Assembly: GCF_043290135.1 (NCBI RefSeq)
Contig: NC_134701.1
Location: 9,826,001-9,890,000, forward strand
Direction of reading: 5' to 3'
DNA: 64,000 nt
Source of the DNA: Rhipicephalus microplus
Taxonomy: Eukaryota; Arthropoda; Arachnida; Ixodida; Ixodidae
Positions 21,200 to 32,476 of the stretch are shown piece after piece. The stretch's first letter is position 1, and the number at the start of each line of letters is the position of its first letter. Below the pieces are notes generated by a model. That model searched no databases, had not been told where the DNA came from, and saw only the letters and a program-made list of their open reading frames with translations. The position numbers and the translations under genes were made by a program.

Positions 21200-24100
21200 T
21201 TAACGCGCATGAAACGGCTTGAGGCGCGCGACATGGACGACTTCAGGTCGCGATCGGCGTCGTTGAGAGTTCGTGATGCTGTCGGGGACAACCTCGTAAT
21301 CAAGTGGGCCGAGACGTCGAACCACCCTGTACGGTCCGAAATACCGTCGCAGAAGCTTTTCACTTAGTCCACGTCGGCGTATCGGCGTCCACACCGAAAC
21401 ACGTTCACCGGGCTGGTATTCCACGAAGCGTCGTCGAAGGTTGTAACGGTGGCTGTCGGTCGTCTGTTGATTCTTGATACGGAGACGCGCAAGTTGTCGG
21501 GCTTCTTCGGCGCGTTGAAGGTACTCGCTCACATCGAGGTTTTCTTCGTCGGTGACGTTGGGTAACATGGCATCGAGCGTCGTTTCCGGGCTCCTTCCGT
21601 AGACCAATTTGTATGGCGATATCTGCGTCGTCTCCTGCACCGCCGTGTTGTATGCGAAGGTCACATACGGAAGAATGGCGTCCCACGTCTTGTGTTCGAC
21701 ATCGACGTACATTGACAGCATGTCGGCGATCGTCTTGTTAAGCCGCTCGGTGAGGCCGTTGGTCTGTGGGTGGTACGCTGTCGTCCGGCGGTGGTTTGTT
21801 TGGCTGTATGCCAAGATTGCTTGAGTTAAGTCGGCAGTGAATGCCGTTCCTCTGTCGGTGATAAGGACCTCTGGGGCGCCATGACGTAGGACGATATTTT
21901 CGACGAAGAATTTAGCTACTTCGGATGCACTGCCTTTTGGCAGGGCTTTCGTCTCGGCGGAGCGGGTGAGGTAGTCGGTAGCTACCACGATCTACTTGTT
22001 TCCGAAAGCCGACGTCGGGAACGGCCCCAGTAGGTCCATACCAATCTGCTGGAAAGGTCGGCAAGGTGGATCAATTGGCTGCAGAAGTCCCGCTGGCCTT
22101 GTCGGCGGTGTCTTGCGTCGCTGACAGTCCCGGCATGTTCTCACATAACGAGTGACGTCGGTGGTAAGACGTGGCCAGTAGTACCTTTCTTGTATCCTTG
22201 CGAGCGTGCGAGAAACACCGAGGTGCCCAGCCGTCGGATCGTCGTGAAGGGCCTGCAGGAGCTCTGGTCGCAGAGCTGAAGGCACCACAAGAAGGTACTT
22301 AGCTCGAAGCGGTGAAAAGTTTTTTTTTGTAGAAGACCGTTTCGTAGAAAGAACGACGCAAGTGCGCGCTTGAATATCTTCGGGACTTCGGCGGTCCTGC
22401 CTTCGAGGTATTCTATTAGGGCCTTAAGTTCCGGGTCGGCCCTCTGTCGTTCAGCGAAGTCGTCGGTAGTTATCGTTCCTAAGAAGTAGTCGTCATCCGG
22501 GTCGTCGGGTAGCGGTTGGTCGACAGGCGCACGAGAGAGACAGTCGGCGTCGGAGTGTTTTTTGCCGGACTTGTAAATGACAGTAATGTCATATTCTTGA
22601 AGTCTCAGGCTCCATCGTGCGAGGCGACCTGAGGGGTCCTTCAAGGTGGCTAGCCAACACAATGCGTGGTGGTCGCTCACAACTTTGAAGGGCCTGCCGT
22701 AGAGGTAGGGGCGAAATTTCGACGTAGCCCAGATGATGGCGAGGCACTCCTTTTCTGTTGTGGAATAATTTGCTTCTGCTTTGGATAGCGATCGGCTGGC
22801 GTAACTAATAACCCTTTCAAGTCCATCAGCCCTCTGCACAAGAACGGCGCCAAGACCTACGCTGCTTGCGTCAGTATGTATTTCTGTCTCGGCGAATTCG
22901 TCGAAATGGGCAAGTAACGGAGGCGTCTGGAGGCGATGTTTAAGCTCCTGGAAAGCGTGTTCTTGTGGCGTTTCCCACTTGAACTCCGAGTCGGCCTTGG
23001 TAAGGTTAGTGAGAGGATCGGCGATGCGGGCGAAGTTTTTCACGAACCGCCTATAATAGGCACACAGGCCCAGAAATCGGCGCACGGCTTTCTTGTCAGT
23101 GGGCGGCGGGAAGTCGGCGATGGCGGCTGTTTTCCGTGGATCGGGACGAACTCCAGACTTGCTGATAACGTGCCCCAGAAACAAGAGCTCCTCATACGCA
23201 AATCTGCACTTTTCTGGCTTCAGTGTGAGTCCGGAAGTCTTGATGGCTTGAAGTACAGCTTCAAGGCGCCGAAGATGCTCGTCGAAACTCGAGGAAAACA
23301 CGACGACGTCGTCCAAGTACACAAGGCAAGTCTGCCACTTCAATCCTGCCAGTACTGTATCCATAACGCGTTGAAACGTTGCAGGCGCTGAGCAAAGGCC
23401 GAAGGGCATCACCTTAAACTCGCAGAGGCCGTCCGGTGTTATGAACGCCGTCTTCTCTCGGTCTCTTTCGTCGACTTCGATTTGCCAATAGCCAGTCTTA
23501 AGGTCCATTGACGAAAAGTACTTGGCGTTATGGAGCCGATCAAGTGCGTCGTCTATTCGTGGGAGGGGATACACGTCCTTTCTTGTGATTTTGTTCAGGC
23601 GGCGATAATCGACGCAGAAACGTAGGGTCCCATCCTTTTTCTTCACTAACACCACGGGGGATGCCCATGGACTCTTGGACGGCTGGATAATGTCATCCCG
23701 CAGCATTTCATCAACTTGTCTCTTCATGGCCTCACGTTCTCGCGTCGAAACCCTGTACGGACTCTGACGGAGTGGTCTGGCATTTTCTTCGGTTATGATG
23801 CGATGTTTCGTGATTGGGGTCTGCCGAATTTTCGATGACGACGAAAAGCAATCTTAGTATTGCAGGAGCAGGGCCTTGAGCTGTTCTTGCTTATCATTCG
23901 GAAGTCTGGGATTGACGTCGAAAGCTATGGGAGGGGCTTGGTTCCTCTGAGCAGGTTCCGCAGAATCGGCGAGGGCGAAAGCACTGGTGGCTTCGACAAT
24001 TTCTTCGATGTATGCGACTGTTGTTCCTTTGTTCACATGTTTGTACTCATTGCTGAAATTCGTGAGCATAACCGTCGCTTTGCCTCCCCGCAGCTCTACA

Positions 24101-24850
24101 ATTCCTCTTGCGACGCAAATATTTCGGGTGACCAACAGATGCTGACTGCCTTCAACGACGCCTTCCAAGTCAGGTGATTTAGGAGCGCCGACTGAAATAA
24201 TGACGCTTGAGCGAGGCGGAATGGTGACTTGTTCTTCCAGCACATTCAAGGCATGGTGTCCTGACGGCGTGCGCGGCGGTAGTGCTTCTTTTGTGGATAA
24301 CGTTATCGACTTTGTTTTTAGGTTGATGACAGCACCATGGAGGCATAAGAAGTCCATGCCAAGGATGACATCTCTCGAGCAACGCTGTAGGACTACGAAG
24401 TCTGTAGGATAAATACGGCCATTAATGGTGACTCTCGCTGTGCAGATTCCTGCAGGCGTTACGAGATGACCTCCGGCTGTGCGGATTTCAGGGCCTTTCC
24501 AAGCTGTCCTTACTTTCTTTAACTTCGCGGCGAACGACCCACTGATGACAGAATAGTCAGCTCCAGTATCGACGAGAGCGGTCACACTGTGGCCGTCGAT
24601 AAGAACGTCGAGGTCGCTAGTTCGCCGTCTCGCATTACAGTTAGGGCGTGGCGTCGGGTCACGGCTGCGTCGGCTTGTTCCGCTGCTTCCCTGTTGCGTC
24701 GTCAGGCCACCTTCGGTAAGTGAGCTTTCGCCGTCAGGGGTTTGCCTGTTTGGCGTTGTGTTTGGAAAGCTCCGTCGCGGCGTCGTCGTCGTCGGAGGAT
24801 CTTCGGTAGTTCGTCGCACAGCAACCGCACCTCCACCGGTTGCTGCCCTT
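21200..24850 (-). pseudogene. pol: Pol polyprotein of element 2, broken (PR-RT-RH-IN)
   Basis: The pol frame starts by a -1 shift at the end of gag and runs to a stop at 21200-21202. The protease part has DTGADYSVI. The RT part has YLDD in CLVYLDDVVVF. The RNase H part has TDASSVGLGAVL. Integrase has an HHCC finger and DLLGPFP, TDRG and GLTERLN with 35 residues between the last Asp and Glu. Three lesions interrupt it: a TAA at 23854-23856 between protease and RT, a one-base shift in a run of nine A (plus-strand T at 22320-22328) before integrase, and a TAG at 21992-21994 inside integrase. All catalytic motifs remain. It ends EVVHVARLKPFHAR with no chromodomain. It cannot make a full enzyme as it stands. 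Confidence 0.9.
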
Positions 24851-26192
24851 AGTTTCCCGGATACGGGCTAGGAGACCGGCCCCGCGTTGGGCCAGAGTAC
24901 TGTCGGTGGTGCGGTGACGTGCGGCGGCTGGGCGATGGCGAACGCAAAGGGCTTCGTGGTGTCCACCGAGTTCCTGTCAGGTAGTCGGCGATGTCACGTG
25001 GTCGTTCTCCTGGCTGCGGACGTGGTGCATCGACGGCGAAGCCACGCAGTCCCATCTGTCGGTACTGGCAACGGCGGTAAGTGTGCCCGGCCTCGCCGCA
25101 GTGGTAGCACAGTGGGCGGTGGTCAGGGGTGCGCCAAACTTCGGTTTTCCTCGGCGCACTGCGCTGGCCCGCTGGTGAACGGTAGGTCGTCGGTGTCTGG
25201 CGACGGAAGTGCGACGGGGTGGCGTTTTGGCGTGGACGGGGAGGAGCGTTGTGGCGCACTGCAGCGGCGTAGCTCATAGTTTCTGGCTCGGGCAGCGGTG
25301 TATGGGGAATTCGAAGTGATTGCCGAACTTCTTCTCGCACAATGTCGGCGATCGAATCCACTTGAGGTTGCGCCGAAGGCAACAGTTTGCGCAGCTCTTC
25401 CCGCACGATCGCTCGGATCGTTTCACGCAGGTTGTCGGAGTCACTGGTTTGAGCAGCAGCGCATTCTGGAGTCAGGCGACGATTATACTGTCTGGTGCGC
25501 ATGTCAAGGGTTTTTTCGATGGTGGTCGCCTCGGATACAAATTCTTGGACGGTGTTCGGTGGATTCCTCATTAGTCCCGCGAAGAGCTCCTGTTTGACCC
25601 CTCGCATGAGGAAACGAACTTTCTTCTCCTCAGGCATGTTTGGGTCAGCGTGACGAAATAGGCGGGTCATCTCCTCTGTGAAAATTCCAACCTTCTCATT
25701 CGGTAGCTGAACCCGGGTCTCTAGTTGAGCAGCGGCCCTTTCTTTGCGAGCGACGCTCGCGAACGTTTGCAGAAATGCGCCGCAGAAGACATCCCACGTT
25801 CGGAGCGTGGACTCACGATTCTCTAGCCAGGTCCTTGCGGTGTCTTCCAGGTAGAAGTACACACGCCGGAGCTTTTCTTCGTTGTCCCAGTGGTTGAGGG
25901 CGGCCACACGGTCGTATGTTTCTAACCAGGACTCCGGGTCTTCGAACGATGACCCATGAAAAATTGGTGGTTCCCTGGGTTGATGCATGACCATCGTGGG
26001 CAGGGATGCGGCGGTTGTCATTGTCGCTGCAGTCGCGGTCATGGCCTTGGTCTTCCGCACCTTGTCTTCTAGAATCCCGTACTCCGGTGGTAGCCCTTGC
26101 TGTCGGCGGCTTGTTCGCTGCTCCTGGTTGGCGTCGGTGTCTTCTCCGCGACGTGGGCTGGGTTCACGGCTTGACGGGGGCGTGCGGTACAT
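24849..26192 (-). CDS. gag: Gag polyprotein of element 2
   Basis: About 447 residues. The ATG at 26192 is the first after the LTR; the frame is open further up into the LTR but without an ATG. After a basic Arg/Ser/Pro start comes a capsid-like region with PRE-PIFHGSSFEDPESWLETYDR type motifs and RHADPNMPEEKKVRFLMRGV, matching the same block in element 1. One CX2CX4HX4C zinc knuckle, CYHCGEAGHTYRRC, is near the C-terminus, followed by an Arg/Ser/Pro tail ending PYPGN. No stop or frameshift interrupts it, unlike its pol. It would form the particle and bind RNA. Confidence 0.9.
   Translation of the reverse strand: MYRTPPSSREPSPRRGEDTDANQEQRTSRRQQGLPPEYGILEDKVRKTKAMTATAATMTTAASLPTMVMHQPREPPIFHGSSFEDPESWLETYDRVAALNHWDNEEKLRRVYFYLEDTARTWLENRESTLRTWDVFCGAFLQTFASVARKERAAAQLETRVQLPNEKVGIFTEEMTRLFRHADPNMPEEKKVRFLMRGVKQELFAGLMRNPPNTVQEFVSEATTIEKTLDMRTRQYNRRLTPECAAAQTSDSDNLRETIRAIVREELRKLLPSAQPQVDSIADIVREEVRQSLRIPHTPLPEPETMSYAAAVRHNAPPRPRQNATPSHFRRQTPTTYRSPAGQRSAPRKTEVWRTPDHRPLCYHCGEAGHTYRRCQYRQMGLRGFAVDAPRPQPGERPRDIADYLTGTRWTPRSPLRSPSPSRRTSPHHRQYSGPTRGRSPSPYPGN
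24852..24858 (-). promoter_or_regulatory. -1 ribosomal frameshift site of element 2
   Basis: GGGAAAC, a canonical X XXY YYZ heptamer on the minus strand, lies directly before the gag TAA at 24849-24851. Slipping back one base enters the pol frame, which is open there. The same heptamer is used by some retroviruses for gag-pro frameshifting. Confidence 0.8.
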
Positions 26193-26193
26193 G

Positions 26194-26214
26194 AACGAAG
26201 CAGCACCTCCACCA
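26194..26214 (-). other. Candidate primer-binding site of element 2
   Basis: On the minus strand a TGGTGGAGG stretch starts two bases after the 5' LTR. It is close to the TGGTGGTGG stretch of element 1, so both families may use the same or related primer tRNAs. The identity is not assigned. Confidence 0.5.
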
Positions 26215-26216
26215 GA

Positions 26217-26623
26217 TGTCACGGGGTCGTGACGTGGCCGAAGACAGGAGATTTCGTGTTAGGATTTAACAGTTTATTTTGGCGAACCTGTGCCCGGTAA
26301 ACTGAAAGTCCAATTACAGCAGCAGTCTCGCACAGATAGCAGTCTCGGACTGATAGCGGCGAACGGAGCGTCGGCCTTCGATCAACAACTGACAAGCGGC
26401 GAAGCGCGTCGGCATTTATACTCTTGCCGTCGAATGTTCTAGCGTTATCGCTGGTGGTGGCGTAGCTTCCAGAACAATCTGTATCGTTCGCACAGTGGGC
26501 GTGATCTTATCGAAATGATCTACTACAGTCCGGAACCTTCTAGAAAACTGCAGGCGCGGTTTGCGCTGAGAATCGTGCGGTGTTTTCGGACGATAACAAA
26601 AACTTGGGAAATGGAACGTGGCA
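26217..26623 (-). repeat. 5' LTR of element 2 (minus orientation)
   Basis: 407 bp, same ends as the other LTR. It carries a TATA box and would drive minus-strand transcription of gag-pol. Confidence 0.93.
26414..26420 (-). promoter_or_regulatory. TATA box of the element 2 LTR promoter
   Basis: TATAAAT in GAGTATAAATGCC on the minus strand. The second LTR has the same box at 20859-20865. A TTGTCAGTTG stretch about 30 bp downstream could be the start region. Confidence 0.65.
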
Positions 26624-26627
26624 ATAT
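26624..26627. repeat. Target-site duplication of element 2, right
   Basis: ATAT, followed by the normal spacer gttctgatgg. The next tRNA-like body starts at 26659, again 31 bp further on. Confidence 0.88.
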
Positions 26628-29600
26628 GTTCTGATGGTGGTGAGAGTGGAGCAGGACTGTCTCCGTGGCGCAATTGGCTAGTGCGATCGGCTGTTAACCG
26701 AAAGGTTGGAGGTTCGAGCCCACCCGGTGGTGGTGCGGCGCTTTTTTTTCTTTGGGCTGATAACTTTGAAGCTATGTTCTTATGGTGGTGACAGTGGAGC
26801 GCGACTGTCTCCGTGGCGCAATTGGCTAGCGCGATCGGGTGTTAACCGAAAGGTCGGAGCTACGAGCCCACCCGGTGGTGGTGCGGCGCTTTTTTTTTCT
26901 TTGGGCTGATAGCTTTGAAGATATGTTCTTATGGTGGTGAGAGTGGAGCACGACTGTCTCCGTGGCGCAATTGGCTAGCGCGATCGGCTGTTAACCGAAA
27001 GGTTGGAGGTACGAGCCCACCCGGTGGTGGTGCGGTGCTTTTTTTCCTTTGGACAGATATATTTGAAGATATGTTGTGACGGTGGTGAGAGTGGAGCATG
27101 ACTGTCTCCGTGGCGCAATCAGCTAGCGCGATTGGCTGTTAACCGAAAGGTTGGAGGTACGAGCCCACCAGGTGGTGGTGCGGCGCCTTTTTTTCTTTGG
27201 GCTGATAGCTCTGAAGAAATGTTCTGACGGTGGTGAGAGTGGAGCACGACTGTCTTCGTGGCGCAATTGGCTATGCGATCGGCTGTTAACTGAAAAGTTG
27301 GAGGTTCGAGCCCTCCCGGGAGTGGTGTGTTGCCTTTTTTTCTTTGGGCTGATAGCTTTGAAGATATGTTCTGATGGTGGTGAGAGTGGAGCAGAACTGT
27401 CTCCGTGGCGCAATTGGCTGGCGCGATCGGCTGTTAACCGCAAGGTTGGAGGTACGAGCCCACCCGGTGGTGGTGCGGCGCTTTTTTTTCTTTGGGCTGA
27501 TAGCTTTGAAGATATGTTCTTATGGTGGTGAGAGTGGAGCACGACTGTCTCCGTGGCGCAATGGGCTAGCGCGATCGGCTGTTAACCGAAAGGTTGGAGG
27601 TACGAGCCCACCCGGTGGTGGTGCGGTGCTTTTTTTTCTTTGTACAGATATATTTGAAGATATGTTCTGGTGGTGGTGAGTGTGGAGCAGGACTGTCTCC
27701 GTGGCGCAATTGGCTAGCGTCATCGGCTGTTAACCGAAAGGTTGGAGGTTCGAGCCCACCCGGTGGTGGTGCGGCGCTTTTTTTCTTTTGGGCTGATAGC
27801 TTTGAAGATATGTTCTGATGGTGGTGAGAGTGGAGCAGGACTGTTTCCGTGGCGCAATTGCCTAGTGCGATCGGCTGTTAACCGAAAGGTTGGAGGTTCG
27901 AGCCCACCCGGTGGTGGTGCGGCGCTTTTTTTTCTTTGGGCTGATAATTTTGAAGCTATGTTCTGATGGTGGTGAGAGTGGAGCGCGGTTGTCTCCGTGG
28001 CGCAATTGGCTAGCGCGATCGGCTGTTAACCGAAAGGTTGGAGGTACGAGCACAACCGTTGGTGGTGCGGCGATTTTTTTCCTTTGGCCTGATAGCTTTG
28101 AAGAAATGTTCTGATGGTGGTGAGAGTGGAGCACGACTGTCTCCGTGGCGCAGTTGGCTAGCGCGATCGGCTGTTAACCAAAATGTTGGAGGTTCGAGCC
28201 CACCCGGTGGTGGTGCGGCGCTTTTTTTCTTTTGGGCTGATAGCTTTGAAGATATGTTCTGGTGGTGGTGAGAGTGCAGCGCGACTGTCTCTGTGGCGCA
28301 ATTGGCTAGCGCGATTGGCTGTTAACCGAAAGGTTGGAGCTACGAGCCCACCCGGTGGTGGTGCGGCGCTTTTTTTATTTTGCGCTGATAGCTTTGAAGA
28401 TATGTTCTGGTGGTGGTGAGTGTGGAGCAGGACTGTCTCCGTGGCGCAATTGGCTAGCGCGATCGGCTGTTAACCGAAAGATTGGAGTACGGGCCCACCC
28501 GGTGGTGGTGCGGCGCTTTTTTTTTTCTTTGGGCTGATAGCTTTGAAGATATGTTCTGATGGTGGTGAGAGTGGAGCAGGACTGTTTCCGTGGCGCAATC
28601 GCCTAGTGCGATCGGCTGTTAACCGAAAGGTTGGAGGTTCGAGCCCACCCGGTGGTGGTGCGGCGCTTTTTTTTCTTTGGGCTGATAATTTTGAAGCTAT
28701 GTTCTGATGGTGGTGAGAGTGGAGCGCGGTTGTCTCCGTGGCGCAATTGGCTAGCGCGATCGGCTGTTAACCGAAAGGTTGGAGGTACGAGCACAACCGG
28801 TGGTGGTGCGGCGATTTTTTTCCTTTGGCCTGATAGCTTTGAAGAAATGTTCTGATGGTGGTGAGAGTGGAGCACGACTGTCTCCGTGGCGCAGTTGGCT
28901 AGCGCGATCGGCTGTTAACCAAAATGTTGGAGGTTCGAGCCCACCCGGTGGTGGTGCGGCGCTTTTTTTCTTTTGGGCTGATAGCTTTGAAGATATGTTC
29001 TGATGGTGGTGAGAGTGCAGCGCGACTGTCTCCGTGGCGCAATCGGCTAGCGCGATCGGCTGTTAACCGAAAGGTTGGAGGTACGAGCCCACCCGGTGGT
29101 GGTGCGGCGCTTTTTTTTTTCTTTGGGCTGATAGCTTTGAAGATATGTTCTGATGGTGGTGAGAGTGGAGCACGACTGTCTCCATGGCGCAATTGGCTAG
29201 CGCGATCGGCTGTCAACCGAAAGGTTGGAGGTTCGAGCCCACCCGGTGGTGGTGCGGCGCTTTTTTTTCTTTGGGCTGATAACTTTGAAGCTATGTTCTG
29301 ATGGTGGTGAGAGTGGAGCGCGACTGTCTCCGTGGCACAATTGGCTAGCGCGATCGGCTGTTAACCGAAAGGTTGGAGGTACGAGCCCACCCGGTGGTGG
29401 TGCGGTGCTTTTTTTTCTTTGGACAGGTATATTTGAAGATATGTTGTGACGGTGGTGAGAGTGGAGCATGACTGTCTCCGTGGCGCAATCAGCTAGCGCG
29501 ATTGGCTGTTAACCGAAAGGTTGGAGGTACGAGCCCACCAGGTGGTGGTGCGGCGCCTTTTTTTCTTTGGGCTCATAGCTCTGAAGAAATGTTCTGACGG

Positions 29601-29879
29601 TGGTGAGAGTGGAGCACGACTGTCTTCGTGGCGCAATTGGCTATGCGATCGGCTGTTAACTGAAAAGTTGGAGGTTCGAGCCCTCCCGGGAGTGGTGTGT
29701 TGCCTTTTTTTCTTTGGGCTGATAGCTTTGAAGATATGTTCTGATGGTGGTGAGAGTGGAGCAGAACTGTCTCCATGGCGCAATTGGCTGGCGCGATCGG
29801 CTGTTAACCGCAAGGTTGGAGGTACGAGCCCACCCGGTGGTGGTGCGGCGCTTTTTTTTCTTTGGGCTGATAGCTGTGA

Positions 29880-30673
29880 AGATATGTTCTTATGGTGGTG
29901 AAAGTGGAGCACGACTGTCTCCGTGGAGCAATTGGCTAGCGCGATCGGCTGTTAACCGAAAGGTTGGAGGTACGAGCCTACCCGGTGGTGGTGCGGTGCT
30001 TTTTTTCTTTGGACAGATATATTTGAAGATAAGTACTCGTGGTGGTGAGGGTGGAGCAGGACTGTCTCCGTGGCGCAATTGGCTAGCGTCATCGGCTGTT
30101 AACCGAAAGGTTGGAGGTACGAGCACACCCGGTGGTGGTGCGGCGCTTTTTTTTCTTTGGGCTGATAGCTTTGAAGAAATGTTCTGATGGTGTTGAGAGT
30201 GGAGCACGACTGTCTCCGTGGCGCAGTTGGCTAGCGCGATCGGCTGTTAACCGAAATGTTGGAGGTTCGAGCCCACCCGGTGGGGGTGCGGCGCTTTTTT
30301 TCTTTTGGGCTGATAGCTTTGAAGATATGTTCTGATGGTGGTGAGAGTGTAGCAGGACTCTCTCCGTGGCGAATAGACTAGCGCGATCGGCTGTTAACCG
30401 AAAGGTTGGAGGTACGAGACCACGCGGTGGTGGTGCGGCGCTTTTCTTTCTTTGGGCTGATAGCTCTGAAGAAATGTTCTGACGGTGGTGAGAGTGCAGC
30501 ACGACTGTCTTCGTGGCGCATTTGGCTATGCGATCGGCTGTTAACTGAAAGGTTGGAGGTTCGAGCCCTCCCCTGGAGTGGTGTGTTGTTTTTTTTCTTT
30601 GGGCTGATAGCTTTGAAGATATGTTCTGATGGTGGTGAGAGTGAAGCACGACTGTCTCCGTGGCACAATTGGC

Positions 30674-30704
<31 letters not shown>

Positions 30705-32445
30705 AGGTACGAGCACACCCGGTGGTGGTGCGGCGCTTTTTTTCTTTGGGCTGATAGCTTTGAAGAAATGTTCTGATGGTGGTGAGAGTGGAGCACGACT
30801 GTCTCCGTGGCGCAGTTGGCTAGCGCGATCGGCTGTTAACCGAAATGTTGGAGGTTCGAGCCCACCCGGTGGTGGTGCGGCGCTTTTTTTCTTTTGGGCT
30901 GATAGCTTTGAAGATATGTTCTGATGGTGGTGAGAGTGGAGCAGGACTGTCTCCGTGGCGCAATTGCCTAGTGCGATCGGCTGTTAACTGAAAGGTTGTA
31001 GGTTCGAGCCCATCCAGTGGTGGTGCGGCGCTTTATTTTTCTTTGGGCTGATAGCTTTGAAGATATGTTCTGATGGTGGTGAGAGTGGAGCAGGACTCTC
31101 TCCGTGGCGAATAGACTAGCGCGAACGGCTGTTAACCGAAAGGTTGGAGGTACGAGCCAACCCGGTGGTGGTGCGGCGCTTTTTTTTCTTTGGGCTGATA
31201 GCTTTGAAGAAATGTTCTGATGGTGGTGAGAGTGGAGCACGACTGTCTCCATGGCGCAATTGGCTAGCGCGATCGGCTGTTAACCGAAAGGTTGGAGGTA
31301 CGAGCACAACCGGTGGTGGTGCGGCGCTTTTTTTTCTTTGGGCTGATAGCTTTGAAGAAATGTTCTGATGGTGGTGAGAGTGGAGCACGACTGTCTCCGT
31401 GGCGCAGTTGGCTAGCGCGATCGGCTGTTAACCGAAATCTTGGAGGTTCGAGCCCACCCGGTGGTGGTGCGGCGCTTTTTTTCTTTTGGGCTGATAGCTT
31501 TGAAGACATGTTCTGATGGTGGTGAGAGTGGAGCAGGACTGTCTCCGTGGCGCAATTGGCTAGTGCGATCGGCTGTTAACCGAAAGGTTGGAGGTTCGAG
31601 CCCACCCGGTGGTGGTGCGGCGTTTTTTTTTCTTTGGGCTGATAGCTTTGAAGATATGTTCTTATGGTGGTGAGAGTGGAGCACGACTGTCTCCGTGGAG
31701 CAATTGGCTAGCGCGATCGGCTGTTAACCGAAAGGTTGGAGGTACGAGCCCACCCGGTGGTGGTGCGGTGCTTTTTTTCTTTGGACAGATATATTTGAAG
31801 ATATGTTCTGGTGGTGGTGAGGGTGGAGCAGGACTGTCTCCGTGGCGCAATTGGCTAGCGTCATCGGCTGTTAACCGAAAGGTTGGAGGTACGAGCACAC
31901 CCGGTGGTGGTGCGGCGCTTTTTTTTCTTTGGGCTGATAGCTTTGAAGAAATGTTCTGATGGTGTTGAGAGTGGAGCACGACTGTCTCCGTGGCGCAGTT
32001 GGCTAGCGCGATCGGCTGTTAACCGAAATGTTGGAGGTTCGAGCCCACCCGGTGGAGGTGCGGCGCTTTTTTTCTGTTGGGCTGATAGCTTTGAAGATAT
32101 GTTCTGATGGTGGTGAGAGTGGAGCAGGACTCTCTCCGTGGCGAATAGACTAGCGCGATCGGCTGTTAACCGAAAGGTTGGAGGTACGAGACCACGCGAT
32201 GGTGGTGCGGCGCTTTTCTTTCTTTGGGCTGATAGCTCTGAAGAAATGTTCTGACGGTGGTGAGAGTGGAGCACGACTGTCTTCGTGGCGCATTTGGCTA
32301 TGCGATCGGCTGTTAACTGAAAGGTTGGAGGTTCGAGCCCTCCCCTGGAGTGGTGTGTTGTTTTTTTTCTTTGGGCTGATAGCTTTGAAGATATGTTCTG
32401 ATGGTGGTGAGAGTGAAGCACGACTGTCTCCGTGGCACAATTGGC

Positions 32446-32476
<31 letters not shown>

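Larger units (their letters stand above)
20662..26623 (-). mobile_element. Ty3/Gypsy LTR retrotransposon, element 2, defective
   Basis: A 5962-bp element on the minus strand with 407-bp LTRs, a 4-bp ATAT duplication, an intact gag and a pol with the order PR-RT-RH-IN that is broken three times. It resembles element 1 in protein plan and frameshift site but not in LTR sequence, so it is a different family of the same broad clade. The LTRs differ by about three bases by eye, so insertion is recent in spite of the broken pol. Confidence 0.94.

Noticed and set aside
21986..21988. A separate integrase gene starting at this GTG in element 2
   Set aside because: It is the same pol frame continuing after a nonsense codon (TAG at 21992-21994). 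A GTG start is not expected in a eukaryotic element.
21609..26232. Plus-strand open frames inside element 2
   Set aside because: They lie opposite the conserved gag and pol domains on the minus strand and show no known family.
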